Assembly (NCBI RefSeq): GCF_963675985.1
Contig: NZ_OY780958.1
Span: 310,001 to 374,000, forward strand
Direction: 5' to 3'
Source of the DNA: an uncultured Roseibium sp.
GTDB taxonomy: Bacteria > Pseudomonadota > Alphaproteobacteria > Rhizobiales > Stappiaceae
Length of the DNA stretch: 64,000 nt
Part shown: positions 34,536 to 43,525 of the stretch, one piece after another
How positions within the stretch are numbered: the first letter of the stretch is position 1
How the letters are laid out: every line of letters starts with the position of its first letter
Notes under the pieces: model-generated
The model's input: the letters and a program-made list of their open reading frames with translations, nothing else
The model's database searches: none
Told to the model about the DNA's origin: nothing
Made by a program: the position numbers and the translations under genes

Positions 34536-36311
34536 TTACACCAGAACCTTGCCGGCAGCGTCGATGGCGTTGGCGACAGCCTCGTCGGTCGCTTCGTCCG
34601 GAAGCAGCATTTCGTTATGGGCCTTGCCCGAGGGGATCATCGGGAAGCAGTTGGCCAGGTTCGCCACCCGGCAGTCGAACAGAACCGGCTTGTCGACGGC
34701 AATCATCTCCTCGATGGCGCCGTCCAGATCGCCCGGCTTGTCGACGCGGAAGCCGACGCCGCCATAGGCTTCTGCCAGCTTGACGAAGTCGGGCAGGCTG
34801 TCCGTGTAGGAGTGGGACAGGCGGTTGCCGTGCAGCAGCTGTTGCCACTGGCGCACCATGCCCATGTACTGGTTGTTCAGGATGAAGACCTTGACCGGCA
34901 GGCCGTATTGAACCGCCGTCGACATCTCCTGAATGTTCATCAGCACCGAGGCGTCGCCGGCAATGTCGATGCACAGCGCGTCGCGATGGGCGGTCTGGGC
35001 GCCGATACAGGCCGGCAGGCCATACCCCATGGTGCCGAGGCCGCCGGAGGTGAGCCAGCGGTTCGGTGCCTCGAAGCCATAGAACTGAGCCGCCCACATC
35101 TGGTGCTGACCGACTTCGGTCGAGATGTAGGTGTTGCGGTCCTTGGTCGCCTCATACAGCCGCTGAATGGCGTATTGCGGCATGATGACGTCCTTGTTGG
35201 ACTTGTAGGCGAGGGAGTTGCGGCCCCGCCACTTTTCGATCTGGTCCCACCAGGCCTTCATCGCGGCAGGATCGGCCTTCAGCGACGACGAACGCCAAAT
35301 GCGCACCAGATCTTCCAGAACGTGGCCGACATCGCCGATGATCGGCAGGTCGACCTTGACGTTCTTGTTGATCGACGACGGGTCGATGTCGATGTGGATG
35401 ATCTTGGCGTCCGGCGCGAAGGCGTCGACGCGGCCGGTGATGCGGTCGTCGAAGCGCGCGCCGATGCAGACCATGACGTCACAGTCGTGCATGGTCATAT
35501 TGGCTTCGTAGGTGCCGTGCATGCCGAGCATGCCGAGCCAGTTCTTGCCGCTCGCCGGATAGGCGCCGAGGCCCATCAGGGTCGAGGTGATCGGGAAGCC
35601 GGTCAGGTCTACCAGTTCGCGCAGCAGCTGGGCCGCCTGGGGTCCGGAGTTGATGACGCCGCCACCGGTATAGAGCACCGGCTTTTTCGCATGGGCCATC
35701 AGCTCGGCGGCTGCCCGGATCGACTGGGCGTCGCCCTTGATCTGGGGCCGGTAGCTCTTGTGTGCCGCGGCCGGGTTGACGCTCGGGCCCTGATAGGTGC
35801 CGGTGGCGAACTGGACGTCCTTCGGAATGTCGACGACGACCGGGCCCGGACGGCCGGAAGTGGCGACATAAAACGCCTCGTGCAGGACGCGGGCGAGATC
35901 GTCGACGTCGCGAACCAGCCAGTTATGCTTGGTGCAGGGGCGAGTGATGCCGACCGTGTCGCATTCCTGGAAGGCGTCGGTTCCGATGAGGTGGGTCGCG
36001 GTCTGACCGGTGATGCAGACCAGCGGAATTGAGTCCATCATCGCGTCGGTCAGCGCGGTGACCATGTTGGTGGCGCCGGGACCGGAGGTGACCAGCACGA
36101 CGCCCGGCCTGCCGGTGGACCGCGCATAGCCTTCGGCCGCGTGGCCGGCGCCCTGTTCGTGGCGCACAAGGACATGCTGGATCGAATCCTGCTGAATGAT
36201 CTCGTCATAGATCGGAAGCACAGCGCCGCCCGGGTAGCCGAAGACGGTGTCAACTCCCTGGTCCTGCAGCGCCTGGATCACCATGTTGGCGCCGGTCATC
36301 TCCCGTGTCAT
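34536..36311 (-). CDS. ilvB: Acetolactate synthase large subunit
   Basis: This is the catalytic subunit of acetohydroxyacid synthase, 591 residues from the ATG at 36311 (AAGGAAA upstream). It condenses two pyruvates, or pyruvate and 2-oxobutyrate, using thiamine diphosphate, FAD and Mg2+. The catalytic Glu lies in HVLVRHEQGAGHAAEGYARSTG, and the ThDP/Mg motif is in IAGDASVLMNIQEMSTAV with NNQYMGMVRQWQ. The QMWAAQFYGF and GLGTMGYGLPACIGAQ blocks are typical. Its expression is probably attenuated by the leader peptide and hairpin at 36428-36530. Confidence 0.97.
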   Translation of the reverse strand: MTREMTGANMVIQALQDQGVDTVFGYPGGAVLPIYDEIIQQDSIQHVLVRHEQGAGHAAEGYARSTGRPGVVLVTSGPGATNMVTALTDAMMDSIPLVCITGQTATHLIGTDAFQECDTVGITRPCTKHNWLVRDVDDLARVLHEAFYVATSGRPGPVVVDIPKDVQFATGTYQGPSVNPAAAHKSYRPQIKGDAQSIRAAAELMAHAKKPVLYTGGGVINSGPQAAQLLRELVDLTGFPITSTLMGLGAYPASGKNWLGMLGMHGTYEANMTMHDCDVMVCIGARFDDRITGRVDAFAPDAKIIHIDIDPSSINKNVKVDLPIIGDVGHVLEDLVRIWRSSSLKADPAAMKAWWDQIEKWRGRNSLAYKSNKDVIMPQYAIQRLYEATKDRNTYISTEVGQHQMWAAQFYGFEAPNRWLTSGGLGTMGYGLPACIGAQTAHRDALCIDIAGDASVLMNIQEMSTAVQYGLPVKVFILNNQYMGMVRQWQQLLHGNRLSHSYTDSLPDFVKLAEAYGGVGFRVDKPGDLDGAIEEMIAVDKPVLFDCRVANLANCFPMIPSGKAHNEMLLPDEATDEAVANAIDAAGKVLV

Positions 36312-36427
36312 TCTCGATTTCCTTGCGTTTGGCCTGTCGGCATGTGGCTCGTCGTGTCTGTGTATTGAATTTTCAGGTGTCGGCTTCGTGAAACCGGGAC
36401 GGTGTGTTCGGTCGGAACGGTCAGGCA

Positions 36428-36450
36428 TAAAAAAAGGCCCCATCGGGACC
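36428..36450 (-). terminator. Attenuator terminator of the ilv operon
   Basis: A 6-bp hairpin (GGTCCC with GGGGCC, GAT loop) followed by seven T residues lies between the leader peptide stop and ilvB. With a valine/leucine/isoleucine-rich leader peptide it forms a classic transcription attenuator. Confidence 0.88.
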
Positions 36451-36455
36451 TCAGC

Positions 36456-36501
36456 GCGCGCCAACCTGTTCCGAACGGGTCATCCCGTTCCGGCGGCGCG
36501 C
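36456..36501 (-). promoter_or_regulatory. Pause/antiterminator hairpin of the ilv leader
   Basis: An extended stem pairs GCGCGCC with GGCGCGC on the outside and CCGAACGGG with CCCGTTCCGG (one bulge) inside. It overlaps the 3' end of the leader peptide frame and would compete with the downstream terminator stem region. Confidence 0.6.
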
Positions 36502-36530
36502 TTTCCTACTACTAGAATGAGAGACGCCAT
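36480..36530 (-). CDS. ilvL: Ilv leader peptide (MASLILVVGKRAAGTG)
   Basis: This 16-codon frame starts at 36530 behind a GGGAAGA site and ends at a TGA at 36480. Residues 4-8 are Leu-Ile-Leu-Val-Val, the amino acids made by the operon it precedes. A strong hairpin and a T7 terminator follow directly. This is the sensing device of ribosome-mediated attenuation: starvation for these residues stalls the ribosome and lets RNA polymerase proceed into ilvB. Confidence 0.88.
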   Translation of the reverse strand: MASLILVVGKRAAGTG

Positions 36531-37157
36531 GATGCGGTCTTCCCGAATTCGAACCCGAAGATTGTGATGATACCCCGGCACGGGATCCCGAACCGGAGAT
36601 CAGGAAGGAACAGACCTCCTTCTTGATGCGCCGCACCCTAGTCAGGGGGGCAGGCAGGGTCAAGTGCAAAATTCCATTTATTGCGTTTATGGTGGCAGGG
36701 CTTTTTGAAAATTACAGGAGTGGGTTGGCATGAGGAGGCTGTAAGGGGCATGGCGGCGCCTCACCCTCAGGCCGTCACCCCGGGCGAACGCAGTGAGACT
36801 CGGAGCCCACTCCCTTCCAGAGCGGTCGTGCAGCCGATTGAAACTGCGGCAGATGGCTCCGCGAGTGAGTCCCGGCTCGCCGCTTCGCTACGGCCAGCGG
36901 ACGCCACGCTGGCCGACGGTTCTTACCAACCGGGGATGACTCGGCGCTCCGCTCGCTCCCATTCAGACCCAACTCACCAAACTAAACAAGCCGGGTGCCC
37001 CGATAGACAGGGATGACGGCCGTGAGAGCCAGCGCAGCTTTGCCCGTTCCAGGTCATCATTCTGGAAATGCCAAAAAAATGTCACGAAAGGGATTGTGCC
37101 CAGCCGGTCACAGCGATATATACCCGCCATCCGGTGCGCCACTGGCGCGGCCGCGAC
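36531..37157. other. Intergenic region between the ilv leader and tRNA-Lys
   Basis: This stretch of about 627 bases holds the ilv promoter near 36635-36663 and, at 36770-37020, a GC-rich segment with several GTCACCCCGGG, CCGGGGATGAC and GGGATGACGGC motifs in both orientations. These look like degenerate intergenic repeats. I see no protein gene. Confidence 0.5.
36635..36663 (-). promoter_or_regulatory. Promoter of the ilv leader/ilvB operon
   Basis: TTGACC at 36658-36663 and TAGGGT at 36635-36640 with 17 bases between resemble a sigma-70 type alphaproteobacterial promoter. The expected start site lies about 98 bases before the leader peptide. Confidence 0.6.
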
Positions 37158-37233
37158 GGGTGTATAGCTCAGTTGGTAGAGCATCTGACTCTTAATCAGA
37201 CGGTCCCGGGTTCGAATCCCTGTGCACCCACCA
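37158..37233 (+). tRNA. tRNA-Lys (anticodon CTT)
   Basis: The 76-base cloverleaf has acceptor arms GGGTGTA/TGCACCC, D-arm AGCTCAGTTGGTAGAGC, anticodon stem-loop CTGACTCTTAATCAG (CTT reads AAG) and T-arm GGGTTCGAATCCC. The CCA end is encoded. It decodes lysine. Confidence 0.97.
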
Positions 37234-37522
37234 TTTCCCCTTCAGTACCGATTTCAGGCCGCAAACCGATCCGATGCGCCAAACAGGTGCGGGAGCAGGC
37301 GTTGATGTCTTTCGGCCTGTGAATCAATCCTGCGAAGCCCGACCGGTCTCGCTCAGCGTGACGCGGACGCCACCTTCGCGGATTTATTCCGGGTTGTACT
37401 CTCCAAATAGTTATTCTTACGAAGTTGCGTGGCGGACCGGCTATGACAGGGTCTGTCGGGCATCAGCCTTGCTGGCTTGGATGTTTTGACGACGGGGATG
37501 AGGGGTCGGGGGGAGAAAACGG

Positions 37523-38647
37523 ATGCTTCTGCGTGCTTTACTGGTCGTTCTGGCAATGACGGCTTTCGGGAGCTTTGCTCACGCGCAATCGGATCAGGGC
37601 GAGATCACCTTCTGGCAGAGCGTGCAGGACAGCAAGGATCCCGCCGAACTGGAGGCCTATCTGCAGGCATATCCGGAAGGCAAATTTTCCGTACTGGCGC
37701 GCATCCGCATCAACAAGCTCAAAGTCGGAGCCGAACCGCTGAGCCCCGGGCAGCCGGCAAGTGCGGCTAGTAATTCGGATCTCACTGCCGATCAGCCGCC
37801 TGTGACCGAATGCGATCGTCTTGCCGCGCAACCTTCGGATCCGCGCAAGGTTGCCGAGGGTGTTCGATATACAAGAATTCGCATCGACGCCGCCATCGCG
37901 GCATGCCGGAAAGCGCTTGAGAGCTATCCGGGAACGCCTCGTTTTCTTTTTCAGCTCGGCAGGGCCCTGGAACAGAAGAAACAACTCGCCGAGGCGTATG
38001 AAGCTTATCACACCGCTGCGGAGGCCGGTTATCCGATGGCCATGGTCAATATGGCTTTCATGCTGGCCTACGGCGATGGCGTGGCGAAAGACGGAGCGGA
38101 GGCGGCCAGATGGTTTCGCAAGGCGATCGACGAGGGGGAACCCGAAGCCATGACCGGTCTGGGCGATGTGCTGATGATGGGGGACGGGATTGCCAAAGAC
38201 GAGATCGAGGCCATCAAGTGGTATCGCAGGGCCGCAAGCCTGGGAGAACCCTATGCCATGCTCGGTCTCGGTTTGTCCTACGAGACTGGTGAGGGCGTGG
38301 CGAAGGACCTGACGGAAGCCGTCAGGTGGTATCGCAAGGCTGCGGACTTGGGGGAAGCCGATTCCATGACCCGCCTGGGAGACATGTTTGCTAAAGGCGA
38401 GGGTGTTGCCAAGAATGAGACAGAGGCTGCCCAGTGGTACCTCAAGGCGGCAGAATTGGATGAAGCCGCTGCGATGCGTCATTTGGCGGAAATGTATGCG
38501 GGGGGCAGGGGTGTTCCCAAAGACCCGGCCAAGGCCGCGGAATGGAAGCGCAGGTATGACGACATATTGGCGGGGCGTCGGCCGTCCGATGCCCCCGCGG
38601 ATGATCTCGGGCTCGATGAGCTTGAATCGCTCGACAAGCTGGACTGA
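37523..38647 (+). CDS. Exported Sel1-repeat protein
   Basis: This 374-residue protein has a signal peptide ending at FAHAQ. A 20-residue segment DSKDPAELEAYLQAYPEGKF follows, the pattern of a small TPR-like domain seen before Sel1 and caspase-like modules. From about residue 135 there are about six Sel1 repeats (GDGVAKDGAEAARWFRKA and so on) up to residue 345, and an acidic tail ends with ESLDKLD. A GGGGGGAG site precedes the ATG. The next gene downstream, 119 bases on, encodes a 941-residue zincin-like protein in the same direction, suggesting a shared periplasmic role. Confidence 0.88.
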   Translation: MLLRALLVVLAMTAFGSFAHAQSDQGEITFWQSVQDSKDPAELEAYLQAYPEGKFSVLARIRINKLKVGAEPLSPGQPASAASNSDLTADQPPVTECDRLAAQPSDPRKVAEGVRYTRIRIDAAIAACRKALESYPGTPRFLFQLGRALEQKKQLAEAYEAYHTAAEAGYPMAMVNMAFMLAYGDGVAKDGAEAARWFRKAIDEGEPEAMTGLGDVLMMGDGIAKDEIEAIKWYRRAASLGEPYAMLGLGLSYETGEGVAKDLTEAVRWYRKAADLGEADSMTRLGDMFAKGEGVAKNETEAAQWYLKAAELDEAAAMRHLAEMYAGGRGVPKDPAKAAEWKRRYDDILAGRRPSDAPADDLGLDELESLDKLD

Positions 38648-38766
38648 ATTGCCGTAGCGGCGGGTTCGGGACAGCTGACGGCAATCCGCAAAACGCCTCG
38701 TGTTTATCCTGATTTGTGCCGTGCCTGGTTTTGTGAAGGATTTGATTAGTCAGCGGGGGATGTCGG

Positions 38767-41592
38767 ATGGCCCGATACGGTAATTTTCATTGCGCATATG
38801 TCTTCCCATTTCTGTTTTTTCTCTTGCTTGCGATTGCATCCTCGGCCCAAGCCGAGGGTTCCTGTCAGGATGTCATCGACTGGTACCGCGACAACGATCA
38901 GACACCGCCGCAGATCCAGTTGGTCGTCGAACCTGATGCGCCGGACCAGAAAATGTTCGAACAGGTCCGCGCCCGAGCATTGCTGGCGCAGATCAAATAC
39001 GAGCTGGCAACCGGAAGGTACTGGAGCGTCGGCAAGTCTGAACGGGACGGACTCATTGCCGTTCTGGATGACCCGAAAGCGCGGTTCATCTACACGGGCA
39101 AGGCGAACAACTCCATAATCAACCCGTATACCGCCGCGGGACAGACGCTTGATGGCGATACGATCCAGCTCCATCATGCAGCATTCGCGTCCGATCTCGG
39201 TCTTACTGATGGGTTTTATCCGCCCCACAAGATCGCCTCCACCATGCTGCACGAACTGGTTCATGCCAGCTTTTACCGCAATTCCGTCCTCCACAATCTC
39301 AATCCATTCAAGGAAAACGTACCGGAAGCCGTCGAGGAACAGTTCAAGGGTGCTACGGACTGCTTTACCGAGGCGCACATCGCGGAACTGGACCGCTTTC
39401 TTCGAAACCCGGATGGATCCAAGCCGCAGGATGCCACCGCGCAGGCTGGCGAACCGCCAGTGTCAGGAGAGGCGTTTGACCCGCGTGATCTTCAGGAAGT
39501 TTTTTATTCTCTTGAGGCGATGGTCGACGCGCAGCATGCGCAGAAACAAGCCCTTGATGACGCTTGCCATGCAGCGGGGACGTGGAACGAATTTCTTTCC
39601 TGGACCCGGGAGATGGAAGCCACGGGGTTCAAGCCCGACATTTCCTTTGCGCCCGCGCTGGAAGCCGAGCAGTTGAAACTGCAAAGACTGGAGACGCTGA
39701 TCGCGAAAATCGATGGGCTTTCGCGAACGGCAACCGTGCAGTCGGAAAATGTCTGCAAGGAGTTCGCGCAGGACCCACCCCGGCTCGACGTGGCAAAAGC
39801 CGATGCGGCGGCTACCAGGGAAGCTGCCGTGAACGCCAGGGAGCTTTACGGTCAAGCGAAGCAACTTTTTGACGATGTGACCGTTTCGCTTTCCAGCAAC
39901 GAGGACTTGCCGAGTCTGGATGCGGCGTTGGAACAGGTGATCACGCATAACGTGGAACAGATCCTGGCCCTGGGAGATCAGTGCTCGGAACCGGTCTTTC
40001 AGATGCTACGTGCCTCTGACCGGGCGGACGCAAATGACAAGGCCGCTGAAATCAACGCCAAGAAGGCACAGGCGCTCCAACTCCTGGAAGATGCCGAAAA
40101 GGCCGGCTACGAACATGCCGATGTCTACCGAGTTCGCTACGAGGCGCTTTCTGCCCGGTTCGAAAAGTCCAGGCACATTCGCGATATCGTGAGTGAGTGC
40201 CGGTCAAGCGCCAAGGATTTCGAGAAGCTGTGCTCGGGTATGGCAGAGAACCTGAACGTGCTCAGCGAACAGATCAGTCTGGAATTCGGGCGCCGTTACC
40301 AGGAAGCCCTCGAAAAACGCCGTCACCAGTTGGACCTCGTCAATGGTTCAAAGTCGAAGGCCGACGGTGCTTTCGGCTTGGTCTACTATGCAGCGATAGA
40401 GGCGGAGAAATGCCTTCGCGCCATTGAAGCAAAGGCAGCGGATCCGAAAGCGGCCGGCGGTTCCGAGCAGCCGGCCGATCCTGGCAAGGCGCAGGTGCAG
40501 GCACCGGATTGCCAGGCGGAAAAATCCGAGCTGGAGGCCGCCTCAGCACGGGTCGATGCGGACGACCTTGCCGGCGCCTACAGCGCGCTCAACGGCATTG
40601 ATGTCACTGCCTGTCCCGACCTGGACCCGCTGGTCGCCACGAGCCGGACAAGGATTGCGGAGCTCTCAGACCGGCTGATCGCACAAGGCCGGGCCGCGCT
40701 TGAGACCTGCGACCTGAAAAGCGCCATCCGCGAGAGGATCCTTGCGCTGCCGCCCACCGCCAAGAGGGACGCCCTGGCGGACCAATGGAAAAATGCCTAT
40801 GCGCATGAACGCGCTGCCCGTGCCCTGATCAGGCAAGCCATCGCGCTCAACAAGAACGGACAGTTGACGGCGGCGGTAGCGAAGCTGCACGAGGCGCAAG
40901 GCGTTCCGCCCTATTGCGCCGGAACGCGCACGAAACTGGCCAGTGCCATCGCAAAGGCCGACAGCCGGATCAGCGATAAGGAAGCGGTCCGGATCCGGGA
41001 GTTGGTCAAGGCCTGCAAGTTCGAGGAAAGCCGGTCCCTGATCAAGACGCTTCCCGAAAGCGCGCGCCGGGCGGAGCTGGTCAGCTTATGGAACCGGTCC
41101 CGAAATGCCGAAATCGACGCTCGGCGTCTGCTCAAAACCGCGATGACCCTGAAGGAGAAGGGGTTGGTGAAAACGGCCAGAGTAAAATTGGAGGAAGCGC
41201 GCGGCCGGGCGAAATGCAAGAGCACCCTGGCGAGGATCGATTCCTTTGACAAAGGTCTCGTCCAGCCCCCAGCGCAGACAAAAGACAATTCGCGGGACAA
41301 GCCCAAGGTGGCGTCGCAATCGCCGGACGATTTTCTGGTTTGGGTTCACGAAGCCGACAGGACCTGTTGCAAGGATACCGGCGGCGGCACGCTTCCCTAC
41401 GCGTTTCATGCTTCACGACGCAGAGCCATCAAAGACGGAGCCATCGTGCTCGGCGCATTTCCCACGCAAAAAGAAATGATGAAATGGGTTTGTGCCAGAA
41501 AGCTGAAAAGAGCGGCTTTTAACGCTGTCGGCGTGTACGGGGTCATCGGGCCTTACACGGTCAGCCGGATTCCCTGTGATGTCGTGAACTAG
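38767..41592 (+). CDS. Large exported protein with HELVH zincin motif and duplicated C-terminal module
   Basis: This 941-residue exported protein of unknown family has a signal peptide (FPFLFFLLLAIASSAQAE). An N-terminal domain to about residue 205 carries HELVH at 162-166, matching the HExxH zinc site of metallopeptidases, with glutamates about 24 residues later (EAVEE, 187-191) as a possible third ligand. A long helical middle follows, with several coiled-coil-like stretches. At 648-749 and 750-832 there is a clear duplication, each copy starting with a CxxxxxRxxIxxLPxxAxRxxL-type pattern. The C-terminal 80 residues (DDFLVWVHEADRTCC onward) form a separate cysteine-containing domain. It lies downstream of the Sel1 protein gene. 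Protease activity is inference. Confidence 0.8.
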   Translation: MARYGNFHCAYVFPFLFFLLLAIASSAQAEGSCQDVIDWYRDNDQTPPQIQLVVEPDAPDQKMFEQVRARALLAQIKYELATGRYWSVGKSERDGLIAVLDDPKARFIYTGKANNSIINPYTAAGQTLDGDTIQLHHAAFASDLGLTDGFYPPHKIASTMLHELVHASFYRNSVLHNLNPFKENVPEAVEEQFKGATDCFTEAHIAELDRFLRNPDGSKPQDATAQAGEPPVSGEAFDPRDLQEVFYSLEAMVDAQHAQKQALDDACHAAGTWNEFLSWTREMEATGFKPDISFAPALEAEQLKLQRLETLIAKIDGLSRTATVQSENVCKEFAQDPPRLDVAKADAAATREAAVNARELYGQAKQLFDDVTVSLSSNEDLPSLDAALEQVITHNVEQILALGDQCSEPVFQMLRASDRADANDKAAEINAKKAQALQLLEDAEKAGYEHADVYRVRYEALSARFEKSRHIRDIVSECRSSAKDFEKLCSGMAENLNVLSEQISLEFGRRYQEALEKRRHQLDLVNGSKSKADGAFGLVYYAAIEAEKCLRAIEAKAADPKAAGGSEQPADPGKAQVQAPDCQAEKSELEAASARVDADDLAGAYSALNGIDVTACPDLDPLVATSRTRIAELSDRLIAQGRAALETCDLKSAIRERILALPPTAKRDALADQWKNAYAHERAARALIRQAIALNKNGQLTAAVAKLHEAQGVPPYCAGTRTKLASAIAKADSRISDKEAVRIRELVKACKFEESRSLIKTLPESARRAELVSLWNRSRNAEIDARRLLKTAMTLKEKGLVKTARVKLEEARGRAKCKSTLARIDSFDKGLVQPPAQTKDNSRDKPKVASQSPDDFLVWVHEADRTCCKDTGGGTLPYAFHASRRRAIKDGAIVLGAFPTQKEMMKWVCARKLKRAAFNAVGVYGVIGPYTVSRIPCDVVN

Positions 41593-41812
41593 AAGGCAAC
41601 GGGCGGCCGGATAGGGCAGGAAAGGCCAGGTGTTGGGGCTTGGCGGTTGCCTTCCTGAGATTGGATCCGGGGCCGTAAGACCGTGCTCGATGTGTCTGTC
41701 CGGTATATTGTGCGTTCCGACCAAGGAGCGCCCTTCCAGCAAAGTTTCTTGCTTGCGTCTGAGCTTCCGCCCGACACATAGTCCCTTACCATGACTGCTT
41801 CGGAGAGGCGCA

Positions 41813-42721
41813 ATGAGCACTGAAAAACCCGTTATCGGCCTTCTCGGCATTGGCGAGATGGGAGGCAATATGGCCCGAGAACTGACCGGGACCGGATTTC
41901 GGGTCGTGTCCGTGCTGAAGGGCCGCAGTGCGGAGAGTGTCGCGCGGGCGAAAGAGGCACGGATTGAAGATAGCGCCGACCTGAAAAGTCTCGTTGCCGC
42001 CTGCGATATCCTGTTTTCCGTCCTGCCGCCGTCCGTTGCCGAGGAAGAAGCCCGCACCGTGGCGGAGTGTCTGCGCGACGTCCCCAAGCCGCTTGTCTTC
42101 GTCGAAGGCAATGCGATTTCGCCGGTGCTCGTCCGGGAGATTGCTGACCTGTTCGACGGCACGCCGGTCACGTTCGTCGATGGCGGTATCATCGGGCAAC
42201 CGCCGAAAGACGGCAAGGTGCCGCGGCTTTATCTCTCCGGGCCGGGGAGTGCAGCGCTCGATGTGTTTAACGGTCCGGCGTTCGAAATCGTTCATCTGGG
42301 CGACACCATCGGCGACGCTTCCGGCTTCAAAATGGTCTACGCGTCCCAGACCAAGGGGCACAACGCGCTGCTCACGGCCGGGTTCGTGGCGGCGGAACGG
42401 ATGGGCCTGCTGGAGGCTTTTGTCGCGGAGTTGAAGTACAGCCAGCCGGGCTTTCTCTCCAAGGCGGAGACCAACATTCCGCGCTTACCTGCGGATGCCG
42501 GGCGCTGGGTGCGGGAAATGGAGGAAATCCGCGACACTTACGAAGCGCTGGGCCTGACCGGCGGGTTCCATGAAGGTGCGGCGGCAATGATGCGGCTGCT
42601 TGCGAATTCTCCCTTCGGTCATGAGACCAGGCGCACCCGGGACACGTCGCGCGGCATGATCGAAACGGTCAAGGCGCTGGCCCCGCAGGCAGCCAATGAG
42701 AATGTCCGGCTGAAAAACTGA
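41813..42721 (+). CDS. NAD(P)-dependent oxidoreductase with DUF1932 C-terminal domain
   Basis: This 302-residue protein resembles 3-hydroxyisobutyrate/6-phosphogluconate dehydrogenase-like enzymes. The nucleotide-binding GLLGIGEMGGNMAREL is at the N-terminus, and FVDGGIIGQPP, a variant of the DGG motif of the family, is near residue 120. The C-terminal half has GFKMVYASQTKGHNALLTA, with the conserved Lys, and matches the DUF1932 pattern. A GGAGAGG site precedes the ATG. It is followed by a convergent LuxR-type regulator gene and may share a pathway with the FAD monooxygenase, but no substrate is apparent. Confidence 0.87.
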   Translation: MSTEKPVIGLLGIGEMGGNMARELTGTGFRVVSVLKGRSAESVARAKEARIEDSADLKSLVAACDILFSVLPPSVAEEEARTVAECLRDVPKPLVFVEGNAISPVLVREIADLFDGTPVTFVDGGIIGQPPKDGKVPRLYLSGPGSAALDVFNGPAFEIVHLGDTIGDASGFKMVYASQTKGHNALLTAGFVAAERMGLLEAFVAELKYSQPGFLSKAETNIPRLPADAGRWVREMEEIRDTYEALGLTGGFHEGAAAMMRLLANSPFGHETRRTRDTSRGMIETVKALAPQAANENVRLKN

Positions 42722-42727
42722 GCCGTT

Positions 42728-43453
42728 CTAGTCCCGGCAGATGGCGAACAATTCCCCGCGGGAGTTGATGCCAAGCTTCTCGTAGGCCCTCTGGCGGTAG
42801 GTGGCGACGCTTGTCGGCTTGATGCCGAGTTCGTGGCCGATCAGTTCCGCCTTTTTGCCGGCCAACATCCCAAGACAGATTTCGCGCTCGCGAGCCGATA
42901 GGACCTGCAGGGCGGGCGGTTCGGACGAAGGCGCAAGGGCATCGAAATGGAGCTGGACAAGGCGGGCGGCGATGTTCCGAAGCTCCGGTGAGGTGTCACA
43001 CCGCTCCTGCCAGTAGAAGCTGATCGCCAGCCGGTGCCGGCCGACGGCGAGAAAGGTGGTCTTGTCTTCGATGTCCGGGTCGGCGAAGAACCGGCGTCGG
43101 TACTCGTCCGAGACGTCGGGCAGAACGTCCTTCAGCCGGCAGGTCTCGAAACGTCCTTCGTCAAGGGCCATGATCCGGGTGTAGAGCGGATCCTGCAGGA
43201 ACCAGTCGTCCAGATAATCCGCGGCCAGGCGCTTGCCGATGCCGCCTTCGATGAAGTTGCGCGACAGGAGGCACTGGGCGTGGTTTTCGCTATAGCTGAA
43301 GACCATGATCTGGGCGATCGTCATGGATCTCAGAAGGTCGAAGAAAGGCTCCAGAAACGCCGGCTTGCCGAGCGTGCCCAGGCATTGCGAGACGTGCGCC
43401 AGGCTGTTTCCATCAGCGGGGCTATGGTCCGTGTCCTCCATAAAAGAGGACAT
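42728..43453 (-). CDS. LuxR-type helix-turn-helix regulator
   Basis: This regulator of about 241 residues is convergent with the DUF1932 oxidoreductase gene, seven bases away, and divergent from the FAD monooxygenase, 72 bases away. The last 65 residues are a GerE/LuxR DNA-binding domain (LSAREREICLGMLAGKKAELIGHELGIKPTSVATYRQRAYEKL). The N-terminal 160 residues have no clear family; they do not look like an acyl-homoserine-lactone domain. The start is uncertain: ATGs at 43453 and 43441 are both possible. The tight divergent arrangement makes it the likely regulator of the monooxygenase. Confidence 0.82.
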   Translation of the reverse strand: MSSFMEDTDHSPADGNSLAHVSQCLGTLGKPAFLEPFFDLLRSMTIAQIMVFSYSENHAQCLLSRNFIEGGIGKRLAADYLDDWFLQDPLYTRIMALDEGRFETCRLKDVLPDVSDEYRRRFFADPDIEDKTTFLAVGRHRLAISFYWQERCDTSPELRNIAARLVQLHFDALAPSSEPPALQVLSAREREICLGMLAGKKAELIGHELGIKPTSVATYRQRAYEKLGINSRGELFAICRD

Positions 43454-43525
43454 ATTCCATGGCGCCAGCGATGTATAGCAGGGGAAAGACAGGCCCCGCC
43501 TGTTCCAGAAAGGGAGGAGACCCCC

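Noticed and set aside
36770..37020. Possible CRISPR or regular repeat array
   Set aside because: The GTCACCCCGGG-like motifs are irregular in spacing and orientation; they look like degenerate intergenic repeats.
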